64,000 nt of DNA from Alphaproteobacteria bacterium HGW-Alphaproteobacteria-7 (GCA_002842735.1 PHEB01000003.1:1-64000), one strand, 5' to 3'. Counted from the first letter of the stretch, positions 42,015 to 51,101 are shown. Numbers and translations: made by a program. The notes: generated by a model not told the origin, from the letters alone.

Positions 42015-42027
42015 TTTGCACAGTGAC

Positions 42028-42053
42028 AATCCCGGCTTGCGCAGGCCGGGATT
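42028..42053. repeat. perfect short palindrome after the lipoprotein gene
   Basis: AATCCCGGC-TTGCGCAG-GCCGGGATT is a perfect 9-bp inverted repeat with an 8-nt loop, 13 nt after the stop of the I78 lipoprotein gene. It is followed by ATTATCGG, not by a T-run, so it is a weak terminator at best and may be a REP-like unit. Confidence 0.5.
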
Positions 42054-42072
42054 ATCGGCAAAGAATGAAATC

Positions 42073-42123
42073 ATGACGCGGAACGCATCGCTGCTGCTTC
42101 GACTTATGCGCCCTTGGGCGTAG
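42073..42123 (+). CDS. leucine-rich leader peptide of leuA
   Basis: A 16-codon ATG-to-TAG frame giving MTRNASLLLRLMRPWA, with Leu codons CTG CTG CTT then CTT in LLLRL. It ends 85 nt before the leuA ATG and is followed by two mutually exclusive hairpins (42127-42149 and 42145-42173). This is the layout of a leucine attenuator, in which ribosomes stall at Leu codons when charged tRNA-Leu is scarce. The ribosome site is weak (AAAGAA). No protein function is implied. Confidence 0.6.
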   Translation: MTRNASLLLRLMRPWA

Positions 42124-42126
42124 GTT

Positions 42127-42173
42127 GCCGCGCGCACGGATGGCGCGGCGCCCCTCCCAAGGGTAACTGCCGC
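42127..42173 (+). promoter_or_regulatory. leuA attenuator: competing RNA hairpins
   Basis: GCCGCGC (42127-42133) pairs with GCGCGGC (42143-42149), 7 bp perfect. GCGGC (42145-42149) can pair instead with GCCGC (42169-42173), around a small CCCT/AGGG inner stem. The two use the same GCGGC and cannot form together. The second hairpin is followed by a T-rich run (AGCTTTCCTATC). Translation stalled on the Leu codons of the leader would cover the first arm and switch the fold. Confidence 0.5.
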
Positions 42174-42208
42174 AGCTTTCCTATCTCTCCCGCGAAAAGC
42201 CTTTTTTC

Positions 42209-43897
42209 ATGACCATGCTCAAAAATCCTGCCGTCAAATACCGCCCGTTCGGCCAGATCAACCTGCCCGACCGCCAATGGCCTTCGCGCCTGATCGATAA
42301 AGCCCCGCGCTGGCTTTCGACCGATCTGCGCGATGGCAACCAATCGATCATCGATCCGATGGATGCGGTGAAGAAACGCCGGTTCTTCGATCTGCTGGTT
42401 GAAATCGGGGTGAAGGAAATCGAAGTCGGCTTCCCCAGCGCGGGCGCAACCGAGTTCGATTTCATATCCGGCCTCGTCCAATCGGACGCGATCCCCGAAG
42501 ATGTGATCGTTCAGGTGCTGACCCAAAGCCGCGAAGACCTGATCCGCACCAGCTTTGCCAGCCTTGCAGGCGCGCGCGCCGCCATCGTCCATCTGTATAA
42601 TGCGGTCAGCCCGGCGTGGCGCGACATCGTGTTCCGGATGAGCAAGGACGAGGTGAAAGCCATCGCCGTCGCCGGTGCCAAGGTGATGCGCGATGAAGCC
42701 GCCCGGCACCCGGATACCGAGTGGCATTTCCAGTATTCACCCGAAACATTCTCCACCGCCGAGCTCGATTTTTCGATCGAGGTCTGCGCTGCAGTGATGG
42801 AGGTTCTGGCCCCCACTCCCGAACGCCCGATCATCCTCAACCTGCCCGCCACGGTTGAGGCGGCGACGCCCAATATCTACGCCGATCAGATCGAATATTT
42901 CGCCCGCCACCTGCCGGACCGGGAAAGCGCGGTGCTTTCCTTGCACACCCACAATGATCGCGGCACCGGGGTCGCGGCGGCGGAATTGGGGTTGATGGCG
43001 GGGGCTGATCGGGTCGAAGGTTGCCTGTTTGGCAATGGCGAACGCACCGGCAATTGCTGTCTCGTGACAATGGCGCTGAACCTTTACACCCAAGGGGTCG
43101 ACCCCGGCCTCGATTTCTCCGACATCGACCGGGTGATCGAAACGGTGACCTATTGCAACGACCTGCCCGTTCACCAACGCCACCCCTATGGCGGCGAACT
43201 GGTTTACACTGCGTTCTCCGGCAGCCATCAGGACGCCATCAAAAAGGGCTTCGAAGCGCGCGAAACCCAGAATGACGAAGGCTGGCGCGTGCCCTATCTG
43301 CCGATTGATCCGGCTGATCTGGGCCGCAATTACGAAGCGGTGATCCGTGTCAATTCGCAATCCGGCAAGGGCGGGTTCGCCTGGGTGCTGGAGAAGGATC
43401 AGGGCCTCAAGCTGCCCAAGAAAATGCAGGCCGATTTCTCGCGCCATGTGCAGCAGGTTGCTGATGAGCTTGGGCGCGAATTGAACGCCGCCGATATCTG
43501 GGATGCGTTCCGCCGTGCCTATCATGTGCAAACCCACCCCAAGCATTTCCAGCTTGTGCGCTACGAGGAAAGCCGCGCATCCGACGGCACGCGGATATTC
43601 GCCGGAACGATCGCGGTGAGCGGTCAGGAACAGAGCGTTTCGGGGCGCGGTAACGGTTTGATTTCCAGCGTCATGGGCACCCTGCGCGAAGCATTCGGGG
43701 TGGACATAGACGTGGTCGATTATACCGAACACGCGCTGGGATCGGGGGCTGACGCACGCGCGGCGGCTTACCTTGAATGCCGCGCGGCAGATGGCCGCAC
43801 CATCTGGGGCTGCGGGGTCGATGAAGACATCGCCACCGCCAGCGTGCGCGCGGTGCTTTCTGCTGCCAATGCGGCGGTTGTCACACCCACCTCCTGA
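42209..43897 (+). CDS. leuA: 2-isopropylmalate synthase (long form)
   Basis: A ~562-residue enzyme condensing acetyl-CoA with 2-ketoisovalerate, the committed step to leucine. The DRE-TIM barrel has STDLRDGNQSIIDPMDAVKK near residue 40, IEVGFPSAGATEFDF, HTHNDRGTGVAAAELGLMAG with the metal His pair, and GCLFGNGERTGNCCLVTMAL. The C-terminal LeuA allosteric domain (leucine feedback) is present (DYTEHALGSGADARAAAYLE). The start is 42209; ATG at 42215 is an alternative. The leader upstream suggests control by attenuation. Confidence 0.94.
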   Translation: MTMLKNPAVKYRPFGQINLPDRQWPSRLIDKAPRWLSTDLRDGNQSIIDPMDAVKKRRFFDLLVEIGVKEIEVGFPSAGATEFDFISGLVQSDAIPEDVIVQVLTQSREDLIRTSFASLAGARAAIVHLYNAVSPAWRDIVFRMSKDEVKAIAVAGAKVMRDEAARHPDTEWHFQYSPETFSTAELDFSIEVCAAVMEVLAPTPERPIILNLPATVEAATPNIYADQIEYFARHLPDRESAVLSLHTHNDRGTGVAAAELGLMAGADRVEGCLFGNGERTGNCCLVTMALNLYTQGVDPGLDFSDIDRVIETVTYCNDLPVHQRHPYGGELVYTAFSGSHQDAIKKGFEARETQNDEGWRVPYLPIDPADLGRNYEAVIRVNSQSGKGGFAWVLEKDQGLKLPKKMQADFSRHVQQVADELGRELNAADIWDAFRRAYHVQTHPKHFQLVRYEESRASDGTRIFAGTIAVSGQEQSVSGRGNGLISSVMGTLREAFGVDIDVVDYTEHALGSGADARAAAYLECRAADGRTIWGCGVDEDIATASVRAVLSAANAAVVTPTS

Positions 43898-43972
43898 TCG
43901 TCCGGCCGCTTGCGCCGCGACGATTTTGCGCGCAACTATTGCCGGGTTGACCACTGGGAGGAGAGGCCCGCG

Positions 43973-44755
43973 ATGGAGACGCTGGAACAGGACAAGGCTG
44001 CGCCCGCCCCCGCACCGCCGCAGGTTGCAGATGATCTAGCCTGGGGCGATCTTGCCCATGCACTTGCCGCCGGTTGGCGTGATTTTCTGACCATGCCGCA
44101 GTTCGGCCTGTTTTTCGGCGGCGTTTATGTGCTGGCCGGCCTTGCGATTGGCTGGACAGCCTTATCGGCAAGCGAGCCTGGCTGGCTGATCCCGGCGATA
44201 GCGGGCTTTCCGCTGATAGCGCCGTTCATCGCGGTCGGCTTTTACGAGGCAAGCCGCAGGCGGGAACTGGCAGAACCGCTATCGTGGCGCGCAGTGTTTG
44301 GCGCGCTCAGGGGCCACGGCGATGAACAGATCCTGTCGATGGGGGTGATCGTATTCGTCGCCTTTTCGTTCTGGATGATCGTGGCGCACGGCATCTTTGC
44401 GGTGTTCATGGCGGAAAGCGGAATGGGCGGCGAATCGATAGCGGCGCTCGTCACCCCGGCGGGGCTGATGATGCTGGCGGTGGGCAGCGCGGTCGGCGCG
44501 GTGATGGCCTTTGCCTTTTACGCGATGACGGTGATCAGCCTGCCGATGCTGGTGGAACGCCAGGTCGATTTTCTCACCGCGATCATCGCCAGTTTCAAGG
44601 TGGTGCGCAGCAATTTTGTCGTGATGATCGGCTGGGCGGCGATTATTGCCGTGCTGTTGTTTGCGGCGATGGTGCCGGTATTCCTCGGCCTGCTGGTGGC
44701 GTTACCCGTGCTCGGCCATGCGACATGGCATATTTATCGCCGCGCCGTGATCTGA
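43973..44755 (+). CDS. DUF2189-family integral membrane protein
   Basis: A 260-residue protein with about five membrane helices (FGLFFGGVYVLAGLAIGWTA, GWLIPAIAGFPLIAPFIAVG, MGVIVFVAFSFWMIVAHGIF, VAFAFYAMTVISLPMLVERQ, MIGWAAIIAVLLFAAMVPVF). The N-terminal ~25 residues are Pro/Ala-rich. AGWRDFLTMPQFGLFFG and YEASRRRELAEPLSW are DUF2189-type. Function unknown. Confidence 0.8.
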   Translation: METLEQDKAAPAPAPPQVADDLAWGDLAHALAAGWRDFLTMPQFGLFFGGVYVLAGLAIGWTALSASEPGWLIPAIAGFPLIAPFIAVGFYEASRRRELAEPLSWRAVFGALRGHGDEQILSMGVIVFVAFSFWMIVAHGIFAVFMAESGMGGESIAALVTPAGLMMLAVGSAVGAVMAFAFYAMTVISLPMLVERQVDFLTAIIASFKVVRSNFVVMIGWAAIIAVLLFAAMVPVFLGLLVALPVLGHATWHIYRRAVI

Positions 44756-44943
44756 TTTCCTACCGCAGCCCGCGCCGTTATGGAATGGGGCATGACGCAG
44801 CGCCTTTTTCACCTTAGGGATGACCAAAATCACTGGCGCGGGCGCGCTTGGGCGGGGCAAATGGCGGGGCCGCTTTTTACGGCCAGGACTGTGTCACATG
44901 TGTCTCCAACACGCCGCCTGTGCGCCGCGCAAGGGAGAGAGCC

Positions 44944-46005
44944 GTGACATCTGCGAATCGCAACGCCGAGGATATCCTCGAACCCGATCTGCCGATCATC
45001 GATCCGCACCACCACCTGTGGGATCTGCGGCCGATGATCCCGATGTTTCCCGAACCGCATCATCCCTTTATTGCCACGCTGGTCGATAATGCGCACTACA
45101 CCTTCGATCAGCTCAACGCCCACCTCGCCAGCGGGCACAACATCATCGGCACGGTCTTCATGGAGTGCGGCGCGTTTTACAACGCGGCCTATGGCGAGGC
45201 GTTGAAGACGGTGGGTGAGGTGGAATTCGTCAATGGCGTCGCGGCACAATCGGCGAGCGGGCTGTATGGGCCGGGCCGGGCCTGCGCGGGGATCATCGGC
45301 CATGCTGATCTGACGTTGGGAAGCGGCGCGGGCGAAGTGCTCGACGCGCTCACCACGGTCGCCCCGCACCGGTTCCGGGGCATCCGCCATCAGGGCGCGT
45401 GGGATGCTGACCCGCAGGTGCTCGGCCCGCCATTCCATGCGCCGCAAGGGCTGTATCGGGACGCGACCTTCCGCGCAGGGTTTGCCGAACTGGGCAGGCG
45501 CGGGCTGACGTTTGATGCCTGGGTGCTCGAACCGCAGCTGCCCGACGTGATCGATCTCGCGCGAGCCTTTCCCGATCAACCTATCTGCCTTGACCATTGC
45601 GGCACCCCGCTGGGGGTGGCGGCTTACAAGGGCAGGCTGCACGAAAGGTTCGACATCTGGCGTCGCCATATCCACGAGCTGGCACAATGCGAAAACGTGG
45701 TGGTCAAGCTCGGCGGGCTGGCGATGGCGTTCTGCGCACTGCCCGAAGATGGCCCGGCGGCAGGCCACGGGTCAGAACACCTCGCCGCCCTTTGGCGTCC
45801 CTATATCGAAACCTGCATCGAAGCCTTCGGGCCGCGCCGCGCGATGTTCGAAAGCAATTATCCGGTCGATTACTGGGGCGCGGATTACGCCGTGCTGTGG
45901 AACGCCTTCAAACGGCTCACCCGGTCAGCCAGCGCGGACGAAAAGGCTGCGCTGTTTGCCGGGACTGCGGCGCGGTTTTACGGACTCGAAGACCTGCTCG
46001 CCTGA
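44944..46005 (+). CDS. amidohydrolase-family metal-dependent hydrolase
   Basis: A 353-residue TIM-barrel hydrolase of the amidohydrolase-2 type. LPIIDPHHHLWDLRP carries the HxH metal ligands. Other conserved parts are FMECGAFYNAAYGEALKTVG, FRGIRHQGAWDADPQ, CLDHCGTPLGVAAYKG and MFESNYPVDYWGADYAVLWN (final Asp/Arg region). Relatives include dihydroxyacid or lactone hydrolases. The start is a GTG at 44944 with GGGAGAGA 3 nt upstream; the frame before it to 44848 is not typical. Substrate unknown. Confidence 0.88.
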   Translation: MTSANRNAEDILEPDLPIIDPHHHLWDLRPMIPMFPEPHHPFIATLVDNAHYTFDQLNAHLASGHNIIGTVFMECGAFYNAAYGEALKTVGEVEFVNGVAAQSASGLYGPGRACAGIIGHADLTLGSGAGEVLDALTTVAPHRFRGIRHQGAWDADPQVLGPPFHAPQGLYRDATFRAGFAELGRRGLTFDAWVLEPQLPDVIDLARAFPDQPICLDHCGTPLGVAAYKGRLHERFDIWRRHIHELAQCENVVVKLGGLAMAFCALPEDGPAAGHGSEHLAALWRPYIETCIEAFGPRRAMFESNYPVDYWGADYAVLWNAFKRLTRSASADEKAALFAGTAARFYGLEDLLA

Positions 46006-46097
46006 CGCGCAAGCTCTTTTGCCAAATTGCTACTTGGCAGCCCCGCAACCAGCGTTAGAGACGGGGCCTGCAAGAATTACGTTTTCAGGAGAAACCG

Positions 46098-47102
46098 ATG
46101 CCGCTTCCCGCCCCGTTTGATCGCCTGCGTCTGCCGCTGATCGGATCGCCGCTGTTCATCGTTTCCGGGCCGGAACTGGTTATCGCGCAGTGCAAGGCGG
46201 GGATTATCGGCAGCTTCCCCGCGCTGAACGCCCGCCCGCAGACGTTGCTGGATGAATGGCTGCACCAGATCACCGAGGAACTGGCCAAGCATAACCGGAT
46301 GCACCCGGATCGCCCGGCTGCGCCGTTTGCGGTCAACCAGATCATCCACAGGACCAATGATCGGGTCGAAGCAGATATGGCCACCTGCGAAAAATGGCAG
46401 GTGCCGCTGGTGATCACCTCGCTCGGCGCGCGTGAGGAGATTTTTCAGGCGGTGCGCAATTGGGGCGGGATCACGATGCACGACGTGATCAACAACCGCT
46501 TCGCCATGAAGGCGATCGAAAAAGGTGCCGACGGGTTGATCCCGGTCGCCGCCGGGGCTGGCGGTCACGCGGGCGCGCTGTCGCCCTTCGCCTTGATGCA
46601 GGAAATACGCGAATGGTTTGATGGGCTGGTGGCATTGTCCGGCGCGATTGGGCACGGGGCGAGTATCCTTGCGGCGCAGGCACTGCGCGCTGACTTTGCC
46701 TATGCCGGCAGCGCCTTCATCGCCACCAAGGAAGCCAACGCCAGCGAAGATTACAAGCAGGGCATCGTCGAAGGATCGTCAGAAGGCATCATCTACTCCA
46801 ACCTGTTTACAGGTGTGCACGGCAATTACCTGCGCTCGTCGATTGAAAAGGCGGGACTTGATCCTGACAACCTGCCTGAAAGCGATCCCAGCAAGATGAA
46901 CTTTGGCAGCGGCGGCAACACCAAGGCCAAGGCGTGGAAGGATATCTGGGGTTCGGGCCAAGGCATCGGCCCGATCAAGCAGGTCGGCAGCGTCGAAGAC
47001 CTCGTCGCCCGGTTTGAACGCGAATACCACGCCGCCAAAGCGCGGATGCTGGCCAATTCGGATTATACCGCATGGGCCGCGCTCAGCGAAGCAGCGGAAT
47101 AG
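46098..47102 (+). CDS. nitronate monooxygenase (2-nitropropane dioxygenase family)
   Basis: A 334-residue FMN protein. The FMN-binding barrel starts LIGSPLFIVSGPELVIAQCK and GIIGSFPALNARP. The catalytic His is in AAGAGGHAGALSPFALMQEI, and FAYAGSAFIATKEANASEDY is conserved. It oxidises nitronates or nitroalkanes with oxygen; the native substrate here is unknown. An AGGAG ribosome site precedes the ATG (46098). Confidence 0.9.
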   Translation: MPLPAPFDRLRLPLIGSPLFIVSGPELVIAQCKAGIIGSFPALNARPQTLLDEWLHQITEELAKHNRMHPDRPAAPFAVNQIIHRTNDRVEADMATCEKWQVPLVITSLGAREEIFQAVRNWGGITMHDVINNRFAMKAIEKGADGLIPVAAGAGGHAGALSPFALMQEIREWFDGLVALSGAIGHGASILAAQALRADFAYAGSAFIATKEANASEDYKQGIVEGSSEGIIYSNLFTGVHGNYLRSSIEKAGLDPDNLPESDPSKMNFGSGGNTKAKAWKDIWGSGQGIGPIKQVGSVEDLVARFEREYHAAKARMLANSDYTAWAALSEAAE

Positions 47103-47106
47103 GCCG

Positions 47107-47625
47107 CTATTTCGCCAGCCACAGCGCCTCGGCCATGGTATCGAGTTCACTGAAGTCAAATCCGGTGCCGAGCGGGTCGTTGCGACTGACCATCACCCGT
47201 CGGCGTTCGGCCAGCAATTGGCGCCGCAGCGCGCCTTGCAGCACGCGCAGACGCAGCAATGCTTCGGTCAGCGCCAGATCGGCATCCTGATGACGCAAGT
47301 GTGACCAGCGCTCCTCAATCCGTCCGACCCGCGCCATCACCACTTCATTGTAACGCCGGTGCGGCCCGCGATGCAGCGGCATCCCGGTGCGGATCGCCGC
47401 CCGTTCTGTTGCTGGCAGCAACAGTCCATTAGCGCGGAAATCTTCAAACCCGACGCGGCTTCGCCCGATGGCTTCGAACAGCCATCCGAAACACCGACGC
47501 GACAATAACTGCCGCGGCAGCAGATGATGGCGTTGCAGGCCGGGGTCATATCCCGCCGTGCCGGGACAATTGACCGAGCGAAAAGCAATCACGGCAATGG
47601 AAGCGGTGCGACCCCAAGCCTTCAT
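47107..47625 (-). CDS. small AHH/HNH-type nuclease-domain protein
   Basis: A 172-residue protein. The motif LQRHHLLPRQLL (H33, H34) with a downstream ANGLLLPATERAAIR and MPLHRGPHRRYNEVV (H85, H89) matches the AHH nuclease motif of the HNH superfamily (HHxxP, NGxxLP, HxGxHxxY). No secretion or toxin delivery domain is present, so it is a stand-alone nuclease-like protein. Its ATG (47625) follows the stop of the gene at 47626-48426 with zero spacing (TAG-ATG), so they are tightly coupled. Could be a DNA/RNA nuclease of a defence or toxin-type pair, or an uncharacterised housekeeping protein. Confidence 0.7.
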   Translation of the reverse strand: MKAWGRTASIAVIAFRSVNCPGTAGYDPGLQRHHLLPRQLLSRRCFGWLFEAIGRSRVGFEDFRANGLLLPATERAAIRTGMPLHRGPHRRYNEVVMARVGRIEERWSHLRHQDADLALTEALLRLRVLQGALRRQLLAERRRVMVSRNDPLGTGFDFSELDTMAEALWLAK

Positions 47626-48426
47626 CTATTCGCGCCGCACAATGATTAGCGCGGGATCGCGCGAAGGGAGCAGCACAAGCCGGGTTCCATCGGGCGCGAT
47701 GATCCGTTCATCGTTGTCCAGTCTGCCTGCGAGCACAAACTGGTTCACGAGCCGAATCCCGAGCCGCGTTGCTGCCACCCGGTCGGCGCTCAAAGGCGGT
47801 TCAATCCGCAATTCCTGCCCGATCCAGAAATCGAGCCCGACGCTGTGCAGCGCACCATCCGCGCTTTCGTCAAAGGCGGTGAGGCCGAGCGCGGGAAACG
47901 GCCCGCCATCAAGCCATGAGGAAATGACCGATTCGAAAAACCGCCGCCCGATTGCGCTGCGCGACGGGGCCCAGCACACAGCCGCAAGATCATCGAAACA
48001 CAAGGCCAGATCCCGCGCCAGCGCCAGCATCGCCCGCACCACCGGTAAGTTGCGCCCGCCCGCCGCAATATGCGGCCCTGGTATAATCGAAAGCGCATCA
48101 TAGCTGGCAGCGGTTGGCATTTCGGCCAGATCAAAACGGTGTTCGATGACCGGGAAAGCGCCTGGCTGACCGGGGGCAAGCCCGCTGAGATCAAAGGTCA
48201 GGCCGTCACACAATAATTCAGCCCAAACTATCTGCTCGGACGAAGCCGCCGCATCCAGCAGATCATCATCATCATCACTGATGGGGTCATGGCTGAGGTT
48301 CACCGCTTGCTGGCGTGCGGCAAACGCCCTGATCGCATCGCGACTGGGCCGTTTGCCCTTGGCAAACAGCAGGTGCAATTGTGTGATATCGGCACGCTGC
48401 GACTGTGAAATTGTCCAGCCCCCCAT
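47626..48426 (-). CDS. uncharacterised protein coupled to an AHH nuclease
   Basis: A 266-residue soluble protein. An acidic stretch DDDDDLLDAAAS occurs near residue 50. Conserved-looking blocks are PTAASYDALSIIPGPHIAAG, RAMLALARDLALCFDDLAA, FFESVISSWLDGGPFPALGL, LHSVGLDFWIGQELRIEPPL and RLGIRLVNQFVLAG. The middle resembles DUF4261/SUFU-like proteins, some of which act as immunity proteins in toxin systems, but I cannot confirm this. Codon use is like the neighbours. It is encoded immediately upstream of, and translated with, the AHH nuclease gene. Confidence 0.55.
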   Translation of the reverse strand: MGGWTISQSQRADITQLHLLFAKGKRPSRDAIRAFAARQQAVNLSHDPISDDDDDLLDAAASSEQIVWAELLCDGLTFDLSGLAPGQPGAFPVIEHRFDLAEMPTAASYDALSIIPGPHIAAGGRNLPVVRAMLALARDLALCFDDLAAVCWAPSRSAIGRRFFESVISSWLDGGPFPALGLTAFDESADGALHSVGLDFWIGQELRIEPPLSADRVAATRLGIRLVNQFVLAGRLDNDERIIAPDGTRLVLLPSRDPALIIVRRE

Positions 48427-48530
48427 TCTAACGCGCCCGAAAGAGCCAAAATACTTTCATCAACTTAGGCGCGTTTACAGCCCATCGTCGAGTCCTCAAT
48501 CAGCAGACATATCCGGTTTTGGATCAATCG

Positions 48531-49025
48531 CTAAAACACGCCAAGACGCAAGCCCTCTGCCAAAGCTTCCCCCACTTCGTGACACTGCCTCAGAGCCTCG
48601 TACGGCACCTGTTTCGGCGCGGCGATAGCCTCGGGCGTTTGCGCATCAAGGTTCACGATCAATGGCTCAGCTACCCGGCGCAGACGCCATCCGGTCGCGA
48701 TCCGGTCAATCTGGCGTTGCGCCCCCTCCCCATCCGAACCGGCGGCGATCAGCGTCGCATAGGGCCGCCCTTCGATCCGCCCGAGCACCGGGTAATAGGC
48801 GCGATCAAACATTTCTTTCATCAACCCGGACATGCTGGCGAGGTTTTCAGGGCAACAGAAGATGTAACCATCGGCCATAAGCAGCATTTCTGGTGCGGTA
48901 TCTTCCGCCGCCACCAGCATCGCCGCCGGGCCAGCGCCATCTGCCGCCGCGCGCGCCATCGCCGCACTTGCGCCGGTGCGGCTGTGCCAGATGATCAGCA
49001 GGCTGGGCACGGTGTTTGATGACAT
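48531..49025 (-). CDS. flavodoxin-fold NAD(P)H-dependent oxidoreductase
   Basis: A 164-residue flavoprotein-like protein. The phosphate-binding loop is SRTGASAAMARAAADG, preceded by the first strand SLLIIWH. CPENLASMSGLMKEMFDRAY follows the third strand, and ATLIAAGSDGEGAQRQIDRI follows. This is the NADPH-dependent FMN reductase/flavodoxin-2 arrangement, so it binds FMN. The start is the ATG at 49025 (MSSNTV); an extension to 49067 is unlikely. Substrate unknown. Confidence 0.75.
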   Translation of the reverse strand: MSSNTVPSLLIIWHSRTGASAAMARAAADGAGPAAMLVAAEDTAPEMLLMADGYIFCCPENLASMSGLMKEMFDRAYYPVLGRIEGRPYATLIAAGSDGEGAQRQIDRIATGWRLRRVAEPLIVNLDAQTPEAIAAPKQVPYEALRQCHEVGEALAEGLRLGVF

Positions 49026-49107
49026 GGCGCAAGGCTTCCGCGCGCGCCTGTCGATTGTCAATCGCATCAGCCTGTCGGTTGTGCCGGGATTGGGCTAGAG
49101 CGATGGC

Positions 49108-50916
49108 ATGGCCACGATTTCCCAACCATCCCCCGCGCTCGCCCCCGTGCTTGGCGTCACGTCATCGCTTTCGGGCAAGGCGTGGCGGTGGCGCGGCGGC
49201 AATATGGAACTGGATGACGGGCAGGCAGCAAGCGCGCAAGGGTTGGATCGCACGATCCTCGATCAATTGCTGCTGACACGCGGTGTGGCGGGCGATGATC
49301 TGGAACGCCACGCCCGCCCGACCATGCGCGCGTTTCTGCCCGATCCGTCGGTCTTCCGCGACATGGACACTGCCGCCGAACGCCTCGCGCAGTGCGTCAT
49401 CACCGGCGAACAGGTGACGATCTTCGGCGATTATGATGTCGATGGCGCCACCAGCGCGGCGTTGCTGGTCGAACTGCTGGGGCAATTGGGGCACGCGGCT
49501 GGCTATTATATCCCCGACCGCCTGCTTGAAGGATACGGCCCCAGCGGCGAAGCGCTGGTCAAGCTCGCCGAAAGCGGTTCGCGGCTGATCGTCACGGTCG
49601 ATTGCGGCGCAATGGCGCATGAAGCGCTGGGCATGGCGCGGGATGCGGGGGTGGATGTGATCGTAGTCGATCACCACAAATGCTCGGCCGACCTCCCGCC
49701 CGCCGCCGCGCTGGTCAATCCCAACCGGCTCGATGAAAGCGACGTGGGCGCGGCGCACGGCCATCTGGCGGCGGTGGGCGTGGCGTTCCTGCTTGGCATT
49801 GCGCTGGTGCGGAATTTGCGCGCCAAGGGCTGGTTTGCGGATCGGGCTGAGCCTGATCTGATGGGGCTGCTCGATCTGGTGGCGCTGGGCACCGTGGCCG
49901 ATGTCGCCGCGCTCCACGGCCTCAACCGCGCATTTGTGGCGCAGGGGCTGAAAGTGCTCGCCCGGCGGACAAGGATCGGGATGGCGGCGCTGATGGATGC
50001 AAGTCGCCTTACCCGCGCACCGCAGGCCAGCGATCTCGGCTTTGCTCTCGGCCCCCGGATCAACGCGGGCGGGCGGATTGGCGAATCGACTTTGGGTGTG
50101 CGGTTGCTGACCACCGCTGATCCCGAAGAGGCCCGTGCCATCGCCGCGCAGCTATCGCAGCTGAACGAAGAACGCCGCGCAATCGAAGCCGAGGTGCAGG
50201 AAGCCGCCGAGGCGCAGCTTGCCGGGCAGCATAATATGGCGGTGCAGGTATTGTCGGGCCACGGCTGGCATCCCGGCGTGATCGGAATTGTCGCTGGGCG
50301 GATCAAGGAAAAGACCGGCAAACCGGCGGTGGTCATCGCGCTGGATGATGCGCAGGGCAAAGGCTCAGGCCGGTCGATCAGCGGCGTTGATCTGGGCGCG
50401 GCAATCATTGCGGCGCGTGAGGCGGGATTGCTGGTCGCGGGCGGAGGGCACGCAATGGCGGCAGGGTTGACGATTGATCCTGCGCGGCTCCCCGATTTTG
50501 CCGAATTCCTCGACACGCGGTTGGCGCGCGATGTCGATCATGCCCGCGCCGGTCAGGCGATGCTGCTCGATCTGGCGCTGACCCCCGGCGGGCTGACCCC
50601 TGAACTGGTCGAAACGCTGGAGGCTGCCGGGCCATACGGGGTCGGCTGGCCCGCCCCGCGCATTGCGGTTGGGCCAGTGCGGATCATCAAGGCGGACATC
50701 GTCGGCAAGGATCACCTGCGGTTGATCGCCAGCGGCATGGACGGGCGCAGTTTCAAGGCGATTGCCTTTCGTGCAGGCGAAACTGAAATGGCGCAAACCC
50801 TGCTCCATCGCAGCAGTGGTCGGCGTTTTCACCTTGCGGGCCGTGTGAAGCTTGATGACTGGGGCAACCGTCCGGCGGCTGAACTGCATCTTGAAGACGC
50901 CGCTTTCGCCGATTGA
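49108..50916 (+). CDS. recJ: single-stranded-DNA-specific exonuclease RecJ
   Basis: A 602-residue 5'-3' exonuclease used in recombination repair and mismatch repair. The DHH-superfamily residues are in IFGDYDVDGATSAALLVELL and VIVVDHHKCSADLPPAAALV. The DHHA1 part has LSGHGWHPGVIGIVAGRIKE and VAGGGHAMAAGLTIDPAR, with the C-terminal OB-like domain after residue ~490. Length and motifs are normal. The ATG at 49108 is used; another at 49103 is out of frame. Confidence 0.95.
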   Translation: MATISQPSPALAPVLGVTSSLSGKAWRWRGGNMELDDGQAASAQGLDRTILDQLLLTRGVAGDDLERHARPTMRAFLPDPSVFRDMDTAAERLAQCVITGEQVTIFGDYDVDGATSAALLVELLGQLGHAAGYYIPDRLLEGYGPSGEALVKLAESGSRLIVTVDCGAMAHEALGMARDAGVDVIVVDHHKCSADLPPAAALVNPNRLDESDVGAAHGHLAAVGVAFLLGIALVRNLRAKGWFADRAEPDLMGLLDLVALGTVADVAALHGLNRAFVAQGLKVLARRTRIGMAALMDASRLTRAPQASDLGFALGPRINAGGRIGESTLGVRLLTTADPEEARAIAAQLSQLNEERRAIEAEVQEAAEAQLAGQHNMAVQVLSGHGWHPGVIGIVAGRIKEKTGKPAVVIALDDAQGKGSGRSISGVDLGAAIIAAREAGLLVAGGGHAMAAGLTIDPARLPDFAEFLDTRLARDVDHARAGQAMLLDLALTPGGLTPELVETLEAAGPYGVGWPAPRIAVGPVRIIKADIVGKDHLRLIASGMDGRSFKAIAFRAGETEMAQTLLHRSSGRRFHLAGRVKLDDWGNRPAAELHLEDAAFAD

Positions 50917-51008
50917 TCGCAGCGGCGGGTGTTTTTCCGCGCGGGCAACCAAACGGGACTTGACCGACCCCATCCACCCCCCTAAGTGCGCGCTCTCGCA
51001 ATCGAGAT

Positions 51009-51083
51009 GGCCCCTTCGTCTAGCGGTTAGGACGCGGCCCTTTCACGGCTGAAACACGGGTTCGATTCCCGTAGGGGTCACCA
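51009..51083 (+). tRNA. tRNA-Glu (TTC)
   Basis: A complete cloverleaf. The acceptor stem GGCCCCT pairs with AGGGGTC (one G-U). The D arm is around CGTCTAGCGGTTAGGACG. The anticodon stem CGGCC pairs with GGCTG around loop CTTTCAC, with anticodon TTC at 51042-51044. The T arm is ACGGG-TTCGATT-CCCGT, and the 3' CCA is encoded at 51081-51083. A terminator follows at 51102. Confidence 0.96.
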
Positions 51084-51101
51084 CTTCCGTTGCGGATGAA
51101 C

